From Kiritimatiellia bacterium (GTDB lineage Bacteria > Verrucomicrobiota > Kiritimatiellia > RFP12 > DVOR01), in contig JAFYWN010000023.1 in NCBI GenBank assembly GCA_017558005.1, forward strand, positions 1 to 64,000: a stretch of 64,000 bases of DNA, written 5' to 3'. Every line of letters starts with the position of its first letter. Position 1 is the first letter of the stretch. A model generated the notes under the pieces. The model was not told where the DNA came from. It was given only the letters and a program-made list of their open reading frames with translations, and made no database searches. This document shows, one piece after another, positions 1 through 8,700 of this stretch. A program made the position numbers and the translations under genes.

Positions 1-529
1 CACGAGGTATGCTATGCGAAAATCGTATCGACATCCAATTGCGGAGCGCAACGCTTAAGCCGCATTCCGCGTTCAACACGCGTGCTTGTTGGGAAAACGT
101 CACGTGCACTCACGCGACAATCTCACTTGCTTTACCACCCAAATCTATGGGTTTGGGTTCTAAGACTTCCTTCATTTGCTCAAGATTGTCTCAATTGTAA
201 GAGCCACTATTTGAACAAAAAGGAAGCGGCTTAAACACCCTTTCCGAGAGCCCCCTAAAATCTCGAACGGATAAAAACTGTGCCGTCTAAAATTTACGCG
301 AGTCGTACAAGTTTTATGCCTCTATCTGCCAACGCTAAAACGTTCACAATATCATTGAATAAGTTCGATTTGCGGAATAGAGGATAAGACTGCACAGAAA
401 TGGAATCTGAGAAAATGATTGTGTTTTAGCTTAAAAGGGTGTAGAGTATGAGATGATGATTGAAGTGCATTTAAGCGCGTGATTGCCCATCCTAAATACC
501 ATACTTGCCACTTTTCAAAAGAAAACACC
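1..529. other. Gene-free left edge
   Basis: I see no convincing gene here. The short open frames lack a ribosome binding site and recognisable protein features. The sequence is AT-rich and presumably holds the promoter region of the downstream LRR gene and the tail of whatever lies left of the window. A 16-bp motif at 280-295 recurs with one mismatch at 2204-2219. Confidence 0.5.
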
Positions 530-2044
530 ATGAAAAAGTTTCTCCTCACGCTCTGCTTGCTGATAGGCTGCGCCACCCTCCACGCAGCCACCGCCACTGT
601 CAATGGCATCACCTGGACCTACAAGGTCGTAAATGGTGAGGCAACGATTGGCACGGGTGGATGGTCTCCCGCTATCCCATCATCTACCAGCGGCGCCATC
701 TCTATCCCCTCCACCCTTGGTGGCTACCCCGTGACCGCCATTGGTAGTCAAGCATTTTATAATTGCAACAATTTAACCTCAATAACGATTCCCTCAAGTG
801 TAACCTCAATTGGGGATTATGCGTTTGAGAATTGCTATAATCTGCCTAGGTTTGGCGGTGCACGGTATGAAAGTGCGGCTAAGATTGTTTTGATTGATGT
901 ACCAAATTCGGTAACTGGCGATTTTTTCATCCCCAATGGAGTACGCTTTATTAATTCTCTCGCATTCTCTGGTTGCTCGAGTTTGACCTCGGTGACGATT
1001 CCCTCGAGCGTGACATCCATTGGATCTTCTGCATTTTCTGATTGCTCGAGTTTGACCTCCGTAACGATTCCTTCAAGCGTCACCTCCATTGGGAATGCTG
1101 CGTTTTACTATTGCTCTGGGTTAACATCAATAACGATTCCCAAAGGTATCACCTTCATTGGAGGGCAGACATTTCAGTATTGCTCAAGTTTGACCTCCGT
1201 AATATTCCCCGAAGGCATCACATTAATTGGGAATTATGCATTTGAGAATTGCTCAAGTTTGACCTCCGTAACACTTCCTGAAAGTATCAGCTCCATTGGG
1301 AGTTATGTGTTTACGAATTGTACTAATTTAGCATTGATCCATTTTGAGGGCACACCTCCGAGTGTTGGCGATGAAACTTTTTACAAAGTTTTTGCTACGG
1401 GGTCATACTTGCCTAAATACGCGGAAGCATGGGAGTCAGACTTAGATGTGAATGGCAAGTGGAATGGATTGACAATGAGTCGTTTAACAATTAACACATT
1501 CTCAATGACACTCACAGTGGTTGGCAATGGCACGGCAACAGGAGCTGGTTATTATGCTACAGACGAAACGGTGACAGTAACCGCAATGCCTGCAGAAGGC
1601 TATGTCTTCTGTGGATGGAGTGAATCATCTGCGAAATCGGCAACATACACCTTTACGATGCCGGAGAAGCCCGTTGAAATCATCGCCTACTTCGCACCTA
1701 AAGCCGCAGTGGATACGTATGTAACTATGAACAACTTGATGATTAAAGAGGAGGCGGTTCAGAGTGCTCTGGATGCTGATGAGGTCTTTACGGCAGATGA
1801 GATAAAGGAGATGGCATTTGGTTCACCAATTGTTGAAGCGAAGGAGGATGTGATTGAGATTGCTATTTCGCTTCAGACGGCAGAAACCTTAAATGCTTGG
1901 CAGGCCATGGCATTACAGGGCGCAACCTTGGAAATTGATGAAGCAAAGGGGCTGGTGCGCGTAAAGGTGCCAAAGGGTGATCAGAAGGCCGCTTTCTATA
2001 AGTTTGTTATGCCCACTAAAGAAGAAGCACAAGAAAAGGAGTAA
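530..2044 (+). CDS. BspA-like leucine-rich repeat surface protein with InlB-type C-terminal repeat
   Basis: A secreted protein of 504 aa. The ATG at 530 is chosen over an upstream in-frame ATG (479) because it begins a classic signal peptide: MKK, then a hydrophobic stretch ending near Ala-Ala at about residue 20. Residues ~65-285 hold repeated ~23-aa units of the LRR_5/BspA type, each with SLTSVTIP followed by SSVTSIG and a Cys-Ser pair. Around residues 320-385 is a Gly/aromatic module ending in YTFTMPEKPVEIIAYF, typical of InlB B-repeat-like domains. The acidic C-terminus shows no LPXTG or evident type IX sorting signal. BspA-like proteins are usually surface-exposed adhesins; the ligand here is unknown. 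It stands alone, followed by a terminator. Confidence 0.85.
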   Translation: MKKFLLTLCLLIGCATLHAATATVNGITWTYKVVNGEATIGTGGWSPAIPSSTSGAISIPSTLGGYPVTAIGSQAFYNCNNLTSITIPSSVTSIGDYAFENCYNLPRFGGARYESAAKIVLIDVPNSVTGDFFIPNGVRFINSLAFSGCSSLTSVTIPSSVTSIGSSAFSDCSSLTSVTIPSSVTSIGNAAFYYCSGLTSITIPKGITFIGGQTFQYCSSLTSVIFPEGITLIGNYAFENCSSLTSVTLPESISSIGSYVFTNCTNLALIHFEGTPPSVGDETFYKVFATGSYLPKYAEAWESDLDVNGKWNGLTMSRLTINTFSMTLTVVGNGTATGAGYYATDETVTVTAMPAEGYVFCGWSESSAKSATYTFTMPEKPVEIIAYFAPKAAVDTYVTMNNLMIKEEAVQSALDADEVFTADEIKEMAFGSPIVEAKEDVIEIAISLQTAETLNAWQAMALQGATLEIDEAKGLVRVKVPKGDQKAAFYKFVMPTKEEAQEKE

Positions 2045-2065
2045 GGGCTTCTTTTCCTTCATCCA

Positions 2066-2106
2066 ACAGGCGTCAGGCATTCACGCTTGACGCTTGTTTT
2101 GCTTTT
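2066..2106 (+). terminator. Rho-independent terminator after LRR gene
   Basis: A 10-bp stem (2066-2075 with 2088-2097, one G-U pair) around a 12-nt loop is followed by a T-rich run. It lies just after the LRR protein stop codon. Confidence 0.75.
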
Positions 2107-2286
2107 AGTGCGTGCAGACATGCGTCCAATAGGTCTTATTCCTTCACCCTTCCTACTACTCCTTAACGTTTTTAACGGCTTTAAAACGTAACAGGCCCAA
2201 ATGGTGCCGTCTAAAGTTTGTACTCCGTCAGAGGATTTGTGGTATCATTTGGACAAGAGTCTACGGTTATAAATAGCGTCAATGAA

Positions 2287-3210
2287 ATGGAACAGGTCTG
2301 GTATATCCCTGGGTGGCTGAGGAGTCAGAAGCCGATTAAGTCAATTATGCGTGTGGCTCAGCAGACCTTTCCACAGACACAGATTTGCTTTAAGGCGTGG
2401 GACGGGGAGAGTTATGTGTGGTCTTTGGCGCTTTCCAATGCGGAGAAGGAGGCGTGGAGAATCGCATTTGAAATCGCGGTCATGCCAGAAACGCAACGGC
2501 GCCACTTGACGCTTATTGGGCATTCGCTTGGGGCTCGCATGATTATTCGGGTCTTGGCCCTTTTGGCGGAACAGCATTTACAGATTCGGCAAGCGATTTT
2601 AATGGGGGCAGCACTGCCTGCGGACGATCCGGACTTTGCCAAAATTGGAAAGGGAAGTGAGCTCCCCATCTTGGCTATCTGCAACCCTAAGGATGTGGTA
2701 TTGCGTTACATTTATGCCGAGGCTGGGGGTGAACGAGATGTGGCCTTTGGCGCAAATGGGTCGTTGCACCCACACGATAATTTAGTGGAGTATGTTTTAC
2801 CTGCCACCATTACACGCGAAGTGGAGGTGTCGGCGCTCTGGGCAAAAATCGCCTTTGTGAAGCTTTTGGCGAATCATCATGAGCTCTTTTACTTCAATTA
2901 TCTGAAACAGTTGCGCAATCACGAGACGCCGCCACATGAGATTATGGTGCCCCAAAGTTTCCCAACGCTTCAGCAACGCGTCTTAGACCGCGAGGTTTGG
3001 TGGCGTGTTTTAATTGAGGATGCGGAGTGGAAATTAGAAAAGCACATTCTCACAGGCCATTGCCGTATTCTCAATCCACAAAAGGTGCGCACGGCATGGG
3101 GTTGGGAACGAAAGATGCGGTTGGCATTTGATAAGGTCATCCGTCAGGTGCGATTGCAGGAAACGCAGCAAGCCGGACCAAAAGAAGATCCCTCGCCCCT
3201 CTCTTCGTAA
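2287..3210 (+). CDS. Alpha/beta hydrolase-like protein
   Basis: A 307-aa protein if translated from the ATG at 2287, chosen because MEQVWYIPGWL resembles the first beta strand of the fold; a start at 2218 would add 23 unremarkable residues. The nucleophile elbow LIGHSLGAR puts the catalytic Ser at about residue 80. A later ILAICNPKDVVL strand resembles the region bearing the acid residue, and HPHDN could supply the His. The DUF726/TMCO4-like group of serine hydrolases shares this general look. No signal peptide or membrane segment is seen, so it is probably cytoplasmic. The substrate is unknown. It is monocistronic, with no close neighbour in the same direction. Confidence 0.65.
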   Translation: MEQVWYIPGWLRSQKPIKSIMRVAQQTFPQTQICFKAWDGESYVWSLALSNAEKEAWRIAFEIAVMPETQRRHLTLIGHSLGARMIIRVLALLAEQHLQIRQAILMGAALPADDPDFAKIGKGSELPILAICNPKDVVLRYIYAEAGGERDVAFGANGSLHPHDNLVEYVLPATITREVEVSALWAKIAFVKLLANHHELFYFNYLKQLRNHETPPHEIMVPQSFPTLQQRVLDREVWWRVLIEDAEWKLEKHILTGHCRILNPQKVRTAWGWERKMRLAFDKVIRQVRLQETQQAGPKEDPSPLSS

Positions 3211-3339
3211 TCCATGGAATCACTTGGCGTGCGGCACATTCACTCCGTGACGCCACCCACGAAACGCAGAACACCTCACGCACGATTCGTTAGTTAAAAA
3301 AACTATTGTCTTCAGTCTCTGAAGTATGCGATAATTCAA

Positions 3340-3510
3340 TTGACTTCATTCTTGATAGAGTGAAGATGCGCAGTGGTAGTTTTAGTCTCCGAGTATTGAT
3401 TACCGCTCGCTGTGGGTTTACGATCGGAGTTGCGTCTACTCCCTGTTCCGTTGGCCTCGATGCCAATCGCTTCAGCGCTATCTACGCAGATGGCGCTGAT
3501 TTTTTATTTA
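3340..3510 (+). ncRNA. Candidate structured small RNA
   Basis: The gap between the hydrolase and the oxidoreductase operon holds a promoter-like pair (TTGTCT 3306-3311, 18 bp, GATAAT 3330-3335), then several potential hairpins (for example GGAGT/ACTCC near 3425-3443 and TTGGC/GCCAA near 3451-3466), and ends in a strong terminator. A weak open frame of 91 codons crosses it but lacks a ribosome binding site and protein character. This would give an RNA of about 165 nt. I do not recognise it as 4.5S, 6S or a known riboswitch. Confidence 0.35.
3474..3508 (+). terminator. Strong rho-independent terminator
   Basis: A 10-bp stem (3474-3483 with 3488-3497, one G-U pair) and 4-nt loop precede a run of T residues. 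No protein gene ends here; the closest upstream stop is at 3210. That is the main argument for a short transcript upstream. Confidence 0.75.
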
Positions 3511-3618
3511 TTCAACTGAGATTTAAGAAAGCAAACTTGAGGTTAAAAAAATTAGCCTTGCGTTATACCATCCTTCGCTGAGTCGATCTAAATGCAGGTG
3601 ACAAGAAGATGCTTTTTA

Positions 3619-3648
3619 TTGCACCGAAATCGTTTATTGTGGTAAAAT
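3619..3648 (+). promoter_or_regulatory. Sigma-70-type promoter of the oxidoreductase operon
   Basis: TTGCAC (3619-3624), an 18-bp spacer and TAAAAT (3643-3648) preceded by TGG, an extended -10. It lies 65 bp before the ferredoxin start codon. Confidence 0.65.
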
Positions 3649-3713
3649 GTAATTAGCAATTGGGGATGCTTTGTCGGCATCGCATCCTTACGCTTAACCG
3701 AAAGGAGAAAAGC

Positions 3714-3965
3714 GTGGAACAGCAGTTTGATTTACCGTTTCCGCGGATTGAACCGGATAGTTGCAAGAGTTGCGGACGGTGTGTAGCGGCATGCCCGAAG
3801 GGGTGCCTCGAAATCTCTGAAACGTACAATCGCTTTGGCGTCAAAGCGGTGCAGTACAAGGGAAATGGGTGCATCGGGTGTGGAATGTGCTTCTATAATT
3901 GCCCCGAACCCTATGCGATCCATATCGAAAAGCAAGACCCGACTCCGAAAGGCGGTGCGCAATGA
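3714..3965 (+). CDS. 2-oxoacid:ferredoxin oxidoreductase, delta (ferredoxin) subunit
   Basis: An 83-aa dicluster ferredoxin. I start it at GTG 3714, which has AGGAG six bases upstream, rather than the in-frame ATG at 3660. Two Cys clusters are visible: CKSCGRCVAACPKGC and CIGCGMCFYNCPEP, each the CxxCxxCxxxC(P) pattern for a [4Fe-4S] centre. In this enzyme family the delta subunit moves electrons from the thiamine-diphosphate subunit to free ferredoxin. It overlaps the alpha subunit by four bases (ATGA), so translation is likely coupled. Its place as first gene of a delta-alpha-beta/gamma operon fits the VOR/KOR type of anaerobes. Confidence 0.9.
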   Translation: MEQQFDLPFPRIEPDSCKSCGRCVAACPKGCLEISETYNRFGVKAVQYKGNGCIGCGMCFYNCPEPYAIHIEKQDPTPKGGAQ

Positions 3966-5014
3966 CAAAGTTCGTAAAGGGCAATGAAGCCGTTGTCATC
4001 GGTGCACTTTATGCTGGTGCAGAGGGCTATTTCGGTTATCCAATTACACCTGCTTCAGAAGTGGCACACAAGGCGGCGGAATATTTTCCTGCCGCAGGTC
4101 GTGTCTTTGTGCAGGGTGAGAGTGAAGATGCCGTCGCCTACATGCTTTATGGTGCAGCGGCGGCAGGGTGTCGCGCTTTAACGGCGACCTCTGGCCCTGG
4201 GTTCTCTCTGATGCAGGAAGCCATCTCCTACATGGCCGCCACCGATATTCCCACGGTGATTGTGGATGTGATGCGCGCAGGCCCTGGGCTTGGCAACGTC
4301 TATCCTGAACAGGCCGACTACAATCAGGTGGTCAAGGGCGGCGGTCACGGCAGTTACCGTTGCCTCGTGCTTGCGCCCGGCAATGTGCAGGAGATGTGCG
4401 ATCTCACCATCCTTGCCTTCGAAAAGGCCTTTGAATATCGCACCCCTGCGATTGTGCTCTCTGATGGTCAGCTCGGACAGATGATGGAACCGCTCCGCTT
4501 GCCGAAGGAAGAGGCGAAGCCAGTGGATACCACCGCATGGGCCGTCCAGGGCACACCCGAAACTCGCAAAAATCTCCTCACCTCCATTTACCTTGATGCT
4601 CCAGCGCAGGAACGCATGAATGTGAAGCTCCAGCGCAAGTATGCCAAAATGGACAAGGAGTTCCAACGCGCCGAATGCTACCAGTGCGATGACGCAGATG
4701 TGGTGTTGCTCGCGTATGGCTCAAGTAGCCGTAATGCCCGCACGGTGGTGGATATGCTCCGCGCAGAGGGCATTAAGGTGGGTCTCTTCCGACCGATTAC
4801 GCTCTCCCCCTTCCCGATTAATGCCTTGCGCCCCTTGGCGAAGAAGCGCCTCTTCACGGTAGAGATGAGCGCGGGCCAATTCCGCGACGATGTGATGTTG
4901 CACCTGGCTCGTGAAGGTCTCTTACCGCCTGAAGGCGTGGGTCTCATCAATCGCATGGGTGGCATGTTGATTCCTGTCCAGGATATTGTCCGCGCAGTGA
5001 AAGGAGCACTGTAA
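3962..5014 (+). CDS. vorB: 2-oxoacid:ferredoxin oxidoreductase, alpha subunit (VorB/KorA-like)
   Basis: 350 aa, starting at the ATG that overlaps the ferredoxin stop codon. The N-terminus KGNEAVVIGALYAGAEGYFG followed by YPITPASE is the signature of the alpha subunit pyrimidine-binding domain of 2-oxoacid:acceptor oxidoreductases. TSGPGFSLMQEAISYM and GLGNVYPEQADYNQ are also family hallmarks. With its partners it oxidatively decarboxylates a 2-oxoacid to an acyl-CoA and reduces ferredoxin. The subunit layout resembles VorB (branched-chain 2-oxoacids) and KorA (2-oxoglutarate); substrate cannot be set from sequence alone. It overlaps the next gene by one base. Confidence 0.9.
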   Translation: MTKFVKGNEAVVIGALYAGAEGYFGYPITPASEVAHKAAEYFPAAGRVFVQGESEDAVAYMLYGAAAAGCRALTATSGPGFSLMQEAISYMAATDIPTVIVDVMRAGPGLGNVYPEQADYNQVVKGGGHGSYRCLVLAPGNVQEMCDLTILAFEKAFEYRTPAIVLSDGQLGQMMEPLRLPKEEAKPVDTTAWAVQGTPETRKNLLTSIYLDAPAQERMNVKLQRKYAKMDKEFQRAECYQCDDADVVLLAYGSSSRNARTVVDMLRAEGIKVGLFRPITLSPFPINALRPLAKKRLFTVEMSAGQFRDDVMLHLAREGLLPPEGVGLINRMGGMLIPVQDIVRAVKGAL

Positions 5015-6435
5015 TGGCGACGCTTGAAACCAAAGGCATGTTTGATGTCTTCACGCGCTCGGGCTCCGAGAATCGCGTTACACACTATTGCGCAGGTTGC
5101 GGCCATGGCATCGTGCATAAGTTGCTCTCCGAGGCCTATGTTGACCTCGGCCTGCAGGATAAAACGGTGATTGTGAACCCCATCGGCTGCGGCGTCTTCG
5201 GTTACTACTACTGGGACGTGGGCAATGTTAGCGCCGGCCACGGCCAAGCACCCTCCATGGCCTCTGCCATTAGCCGCCTAAAGGACAAGGCCATCGTAAT
5301 CTCCTACCAGGGCGATGGTGACTTAGCGGCAATTGGCTTGGGGCACACCTTGCAGGCAGCTGCACGTGGCGAACACATGGCCGTCTTCTTCATCAACAAC
5401 TCCATTTACGGCATGACGGGCGGCCAGATGGCACCAACGACCCTGATTGGCCAAAAGACCGCCACCTCGCCCTTAGGCAGAAATCCCGCCACTGACGGCA
5501 TGCCGCTTCACATGGCTGAACTCATCAACCAGTTGGATCTGCCCGTCTACATTGAGCGCGTGTCAGTGGCTGACACCAAGCGCATCATGAAGGCGCGCCA
5601 AGCAATCCGTAAGGCATTGGAGATTCAGCGCGACCGCAAGGGTTACACCTTCGTGGAAATCCTCTCGCCCTGCCCCACCTCTATGCGCGGGACGCCACTG
5701 GACGCGGCCAAGTTTGTCATTGAAAAGCTTGAAAAGGAATATCCGCTCGGTTGCTTACGTGACCGTTCGGCAGAGGCACCTGTGCGCCCCGAACCCGCGA
5801 AGTGGGTCAAGCTCTCCGAATTCTTCGGCGATGATGGTTCCGAAGACCCCAAGTGCGAAACGTGTGACGACAAGGAACGTCGTTTCAAATTCACTGGCTT
5901 CGGCGGTCAGGGCATTTTGAGTTTAGGCTTGGTCGTGGCAGATGCGGCACGTGCAATGGGCTTGGAAACCACCTGGTTGCCTAGTTATGGTCCCGAACAG
6001 CGCGGTGGCGATGCGGCGTGTACCGTGGTCACCTCTACGCGTACCATCGGCGCTCCTGCCGTGGAAAATCCCGAATTGCTCGTGGTGATGAACCAGGCTG
6101 CTTGCAATAAACACCTCAAGACGGTGAAAGCGGGCGGCCTTGCACTCATTGACTCCACGGTCAATCTGCCGAAGGAACTCCCTCCCGATGTGCGCATCGT
6201 GAAGATTCCCGCAATTGAAATTGCGTTAGCCAATGGCGTACCGAAGGCCGCCAACGTCGCCATTCTCGGCGGCTTGATTGCGTTGGACGCGCTCAATATC
6301 CCTGGGCACCTGCTCATTGAAGCGCTGGAACGCTCCTTCGCCAAGAAGCCTGCGTTGATTGAAACCAATCGTAAAGTGCTCCAGGCGGCGATGGACTATT
6401 GCCGTCACCACGGACTCACAGGCGAGTTACCATAA
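5014..6435 (+). CDS. 2-oxoacid:ferredoxin oxidoreductase, fused beta-gamma subunit
   Basis: 473 aa with two subunits in one chain. Residues ~1-250 are the thiamine-diphosphate beta subunit: HYCAGCGHGIVHKL, then GCGVFGYYYWD, the diphosphate-binding GDGDLAAIGLGH, and NNSIYGMTGGQMAPTT. After a linker with a CETCD motif, residues ~288-470 form the gamma domain: FTGFGGQGILSLG and WLPSYGPEQRGGDA. The fusion keeps beta and gamma in fixed ratio and is known in some Bacteroidota and PVC genomes. It completes the delta-alpha-beta/gamma enzyme that links 2-oxoacid oxidation to ferredoxin reduction. The gene ends 44 bp before the IMP cyclohydrolase. Confidence 0.9.
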   Translation: MATLETKGMFDVFTRSGSENRVTHYCAGCGHGIVHKLLSEAYVDLGLQDKTVIVNPIGCGVFGYYYWDVGNVSAGHGQAPSMASAISRLKDKAIVISYQGDGDLAAIGLGHTLQAAARGEHMAVFFINNSIYGMTGGQMAPTTLIGQKTATSPLGRNPATDGMPLHMAELINQLDLPVYIERVSVADTKRIMKARQAIRKALEIQRDRKGYTFVEILSPCPTSMRGTPLDAAKFVIEKLEKEYPLGCLRDRSAEAPVRPEPAKWVKLSEFFGDDGSEDPKCETCDDKERRFKFTGFGGQGILSLGLVVADAARAMGLETTWLPSYGPEQRGGDAACTVVTSTRTIGAPAVENPELLVVMNQAACNKHLKTVKAGGLALIDSTVNLPKELPPDVRIVKIPAIEIALANGVPKAANVAILGGLIALDALNIPGHLLIEALERSFAKKPALIETNRKVLQAAMDYCRHHGLTGELP

Positions 6436-6479
6436 GCCTCGCCATCCCTTCTTTAACCCTCGTTGAATTGGAAAAAATT

Positions 6480-7157
6480 ATGTTAAACATTGTTCAGGAA
6501 ATTGACAACCGCGTGGCCATGAAGCATGTGCTCATTAGCGTCTCCGATAAGACAGGCCTTGACACCTTTATCCCCGCTCTGCTCGCTGCCTGCCCTGGCG
6601 TGACGCTCTACTCCACGGGCGGCACCTACAATGCCATCAAGAACATGCTCACCCCCGAACAGCAGTCGCAGCTCGTCGCCGTCTCCGACTACACGGGCCA
6701 ACCCGAAATGCAGGGCGGCCTCGTGAAGACGCTCGACTTCAAGATTTACCTCGGCATCCTCTCCGAAACTTACAACGATGCCCACCAGGCCGACATCAAG
6801 CGTTTGGACGCCGTTCCTCTCGACATGGTGGTGGTGAATCTCTATCCCTTCAAGAACACCGTGGCCATGCCAGGTGTCACACCCGAACAGGCTCGCACGA
6901 ACATTGACATCGGCGGCCCCTGCATGGTGCGCGCCTCTGCTAAGAACTACCTGCGCGTGGCTTCTGTCACCGATCCGCAGGACTACGCCAAGCTCACCGA
7001 TGAGCTTGCCGCTTGCGAAGGCACCCTCTCCCTCGAAACGCGTTTCTACCTCATGAAGAAGTCCTTCGCGCACACCGCCGACTACGATACCGCGATCGCC
7101 TCCTACTTCGCCAAGGTCCCCTTCGAGACGGTCAACAACACCTACAACAAGCACTAA
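6480..7157 (+). CDS. Stand-alone IMP cyclohydrolase (N-terminal PurH domain)
   Basis: 225 aa matching only the first domain of bifunctional PurH (usually ~510-530 aa). The MGS-like fold starts at HVLISVSDKTGLDTFIPAL, followed by LYSTGGTY, VVNLYPF and the conserved NIDIGGPCMVRASAKN. It would close the ring of FAICAR to give IMP, the last step of de novo purine synthesis. The AICAR formyltransferase half is absent, and the stop is followed at once by a terminator, so this is not a frameshifted remnant. A separate formyltransferase gene would be expected elsewhere. ATG 6480 is chosen; an in-frame ATG at 6519 is an alternative. Confidence 0.85.
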   Translation: MLNIVQEIDNRVAMKHVLISVSDKTGLDTFIPALLAACPGVTLYSTGGTYNAIKNMLTPEQQSQLVAVSDYTGQPEMQGGLVKTLDFKIYLGILSETYNDAHQADIKRLDAVPLDMVVVNLYPFKNTVAMPGVTPEQARTNIDIGGPCMVRASAKNYLRVASVTDPQDYAKLTDELAACEGTLSLETRFYLMKKSFAHTADYDTAIASYFAKVPFETVNNTYNKH

Positions 7158-7174
7158 GACCGAGTCGCACGCCG

Positions 7175-7212
7175 CGCCTCTGCTCCCACAGGGGCGGAGG
7201 CGTTTCGTTTTT
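7175..7212 (+). terminator. Rho-independent terminator after IMP cyclohydrolase
   Basis: A 12-bp GC-rich stem with 4-nt loop (7175-7186 with 7191-7202) is followed by TTTCGTTTTTT. Confidence 0.85.
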
Positions 7213-7251
7213 TAGGCGCACTGCACTTTAACCACGCGAAGGGGTTTCCCG

Positions 7252-8109
7252 ATGATTGACCTCCACACGCACTCCACCGCGAGCGATGGCAGCCTTACCC
7301 CCACCGAACTTGCCCGTGCAGGAAAGGCAGCGGGGCTGACCGTTATGGCGCTCACCGACCACGATTGCGCGAAGGGCTTGGATGAATTCCTTTCTGAAAC
7401 GGAGCAGATTGGCATCCGCGGAGTGCCAGGAATTGAGCTCTCTGCCGAGGTACCAAGCGGTCAACTGCATTTGGTGGGGCTCGGCTTTAATCATCAAGAT
7501 CCTCGCCTACGCGCCGCCTTTGAACAGATGTTGGGCGGTAGAGATGCACGCAATCACGCCATGCTCGCCGCCTTTCAAGAAAACGGCATTGACCTCACCT
7601 ATGAAGAGGTGGCGCAATATGCGGGCGATGAACTCGTTAGCCGCGTACACTTTGCGCAAGCATTGATTCGCCGAGGCCTCGTCAAAGATCTTGCGGAGGC
7701 CTTTGAGCGTTATCTCGGGAAGGGCGCGCTGTGTTATCGCGATCGCTTCCGTTATAGCCCTGCAGAGTGCGTGAAGCTCATTCGAGAAGCGGGTGGCATT
7801 GTCATCATGGCTCACCCGCTTAGCCTGGAAAAGGATCTCTCCGCGCTTGAACCGCGCATTGCCGAACTCCGCAACGCAGGCATCTGCGGCATGGAGTGTT
7901 TCTACTCTGCTTACGACACCGAGACCACGGTTGCCCTCCTGCGCATCGCCAAACGGCTCAATCTCACTCCCTCGGTCGGCAGTGACTTCCACGGCACCCC
8001 CAAACCTACCGTTTTCCTTGGCAAACTTCCTGTGAGCACCGAAATCAAAGACGGGCTATTTCGGTTGCTCAATGCCACCCACGCCTTTTCTAACCGCCCC
8101 CTTTATTAA
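7252..8109 (+). CDS. PHP-domain phosphoesterase (YciV/TrpH-like)
   Basis: 285 aa. The metal-binding PHP motifs are all present in order: MIDLHTHSTASDGSLTP at the N-terminus, ALTDHD near residue 35, PGIELSAE near 62, IMAHPLS near 183, and VGSDFHG near 242. This arrangement matches the YciV/TrpH family, whose studied members dephosphorylate 3',5'-nucleoside bisphosphates or trim RNA 5' ends (RNase AM). ATG 7252 has an AAGGGG sequence about nine bases upstream. It follows a terminator and runs into the flavodoxin-like gene 25 bp later, so those two may share a transcript. Cytoplasmic. Confidence 0.82.
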   Translation: MIDLHTHSTASDGSLTPTELARAGKAAGLTVMALTDHDCAKGLDEFLSETEQIGIRGVPGIELSAEVPSGQLHLVGLGFNHQDPRLRAAFEQMLGGRDARNHAMLAAFQENGIDLTYEEVAQYAGDELVSRVHFAQALIRRGLVKDLAEAFERYLGKGALCYRDRFRYSPAECVKLIREAGGIVIMAHPLSLEKDLSALEPRIAELRNAGICGMECFYSAYDTETTVALLRIAKRLNLTPSVGSDFHGTPKPTVFLGKLPVSTEIKDGLFRLLNATHAFSNRPLY

Positions 8110-8134
8110 ATCTACCCAACCGAAAGTCTCCCCC

Positions 8135-8671
8135 ATGAGCAAGAAGATTCTCGTTATCTCTGGCAGCCCCCGTAAAAGCGCCAACTCCGAAACCCTCTGT
8201 AACCGTTTTGTCTCTGGTGCACGCGAAGCGGGACACTACGTAGAAAAATTCTCCCTCGCCGGCAAACAAATCGCACCCTGCCGTGCTTGCTATGCGTGCC
8301 GTTCTGGCTTCTGCCCCCAACAAGATGGCGCGCGTGGCATGATTGAAAAGATGCTTGAAGCCGACATCATCGTCTTGAGCACGCCCGTTTACTTCTACAC
8401 CATGTGCGCCCAATTAAAGGCCCTCATTGATCGCAGTGTCATGGTCTACCCGCGCATCAAAAACAAAGCCTTCTACTACATCATGACCATGGCTGATGAT
8501 GACCCTGCCAACTTCAAGGGCACCATTGAAGCCTTGCGTGGCTTTGTGGCTTGTTGCGAGGGCTCCACTGAAAATGGTATGCTCTGCGTCCCTGGTGTCT
8601 ATGAACGCGGTGAAATCCAAAAACACCCCGAAGCCCTTCAAAAGGCCTACGAGCTCGGTCTCCATTGCTAA
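8135..8671 (+). CDS. NADPH-dependent FMN reductase / flavodoxin-fold protein
   Basis: 178 aa from ATG 8135. The N-terminus KKILVISGSPRKSANSETL is the phosphate-binding loop of the flavodoxin-like FMN reductase family. The middle has CRACYACRSGFC, a Cys pattern seen in iron-sulfur flavoproteins and related multimeric flavodoxin reductases, and IIVLSTPVYFYTMCAQLKALIDR, split around the FMN-contacting loop. Such proteins move electrons between NAD(P)H or ferredoxin and FMN-linked acceptors. The partner is unknown. An upstream in-frame ATG at 8072 overlaps the PHP gene and is less likely. Followed by a 138-bp spacer with a direct repeat. Confidence 0.8.
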   Translation: MSKKILVISGSPRKSANSETLCNRFVSGAREAGHYVEKFSLAGKQIAPCRACYACRSGFCPQQDGARGMIEKMLEADIIVLSTPVYFYTMCAQLKALIDRSVMVYPRIKNKAFYYIMTMADDDPANFKGTIEALRGFVACCEGSTENGMLCVPGVYERGEIQKHPEALQKAYELGLHC

Positions 8672-8700
8672 GGAGACTCGCTCAACCGTGTAGCGCATCG

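Noticed and set aside
3306-3581. 91-codon open frame in the gap before the oxidoreductase operon
   Set aside because: No ribosome binding site, a strong terminator hairpin in its middle, and no domain-like sequence. Treated as overlapping a candidate RNA.
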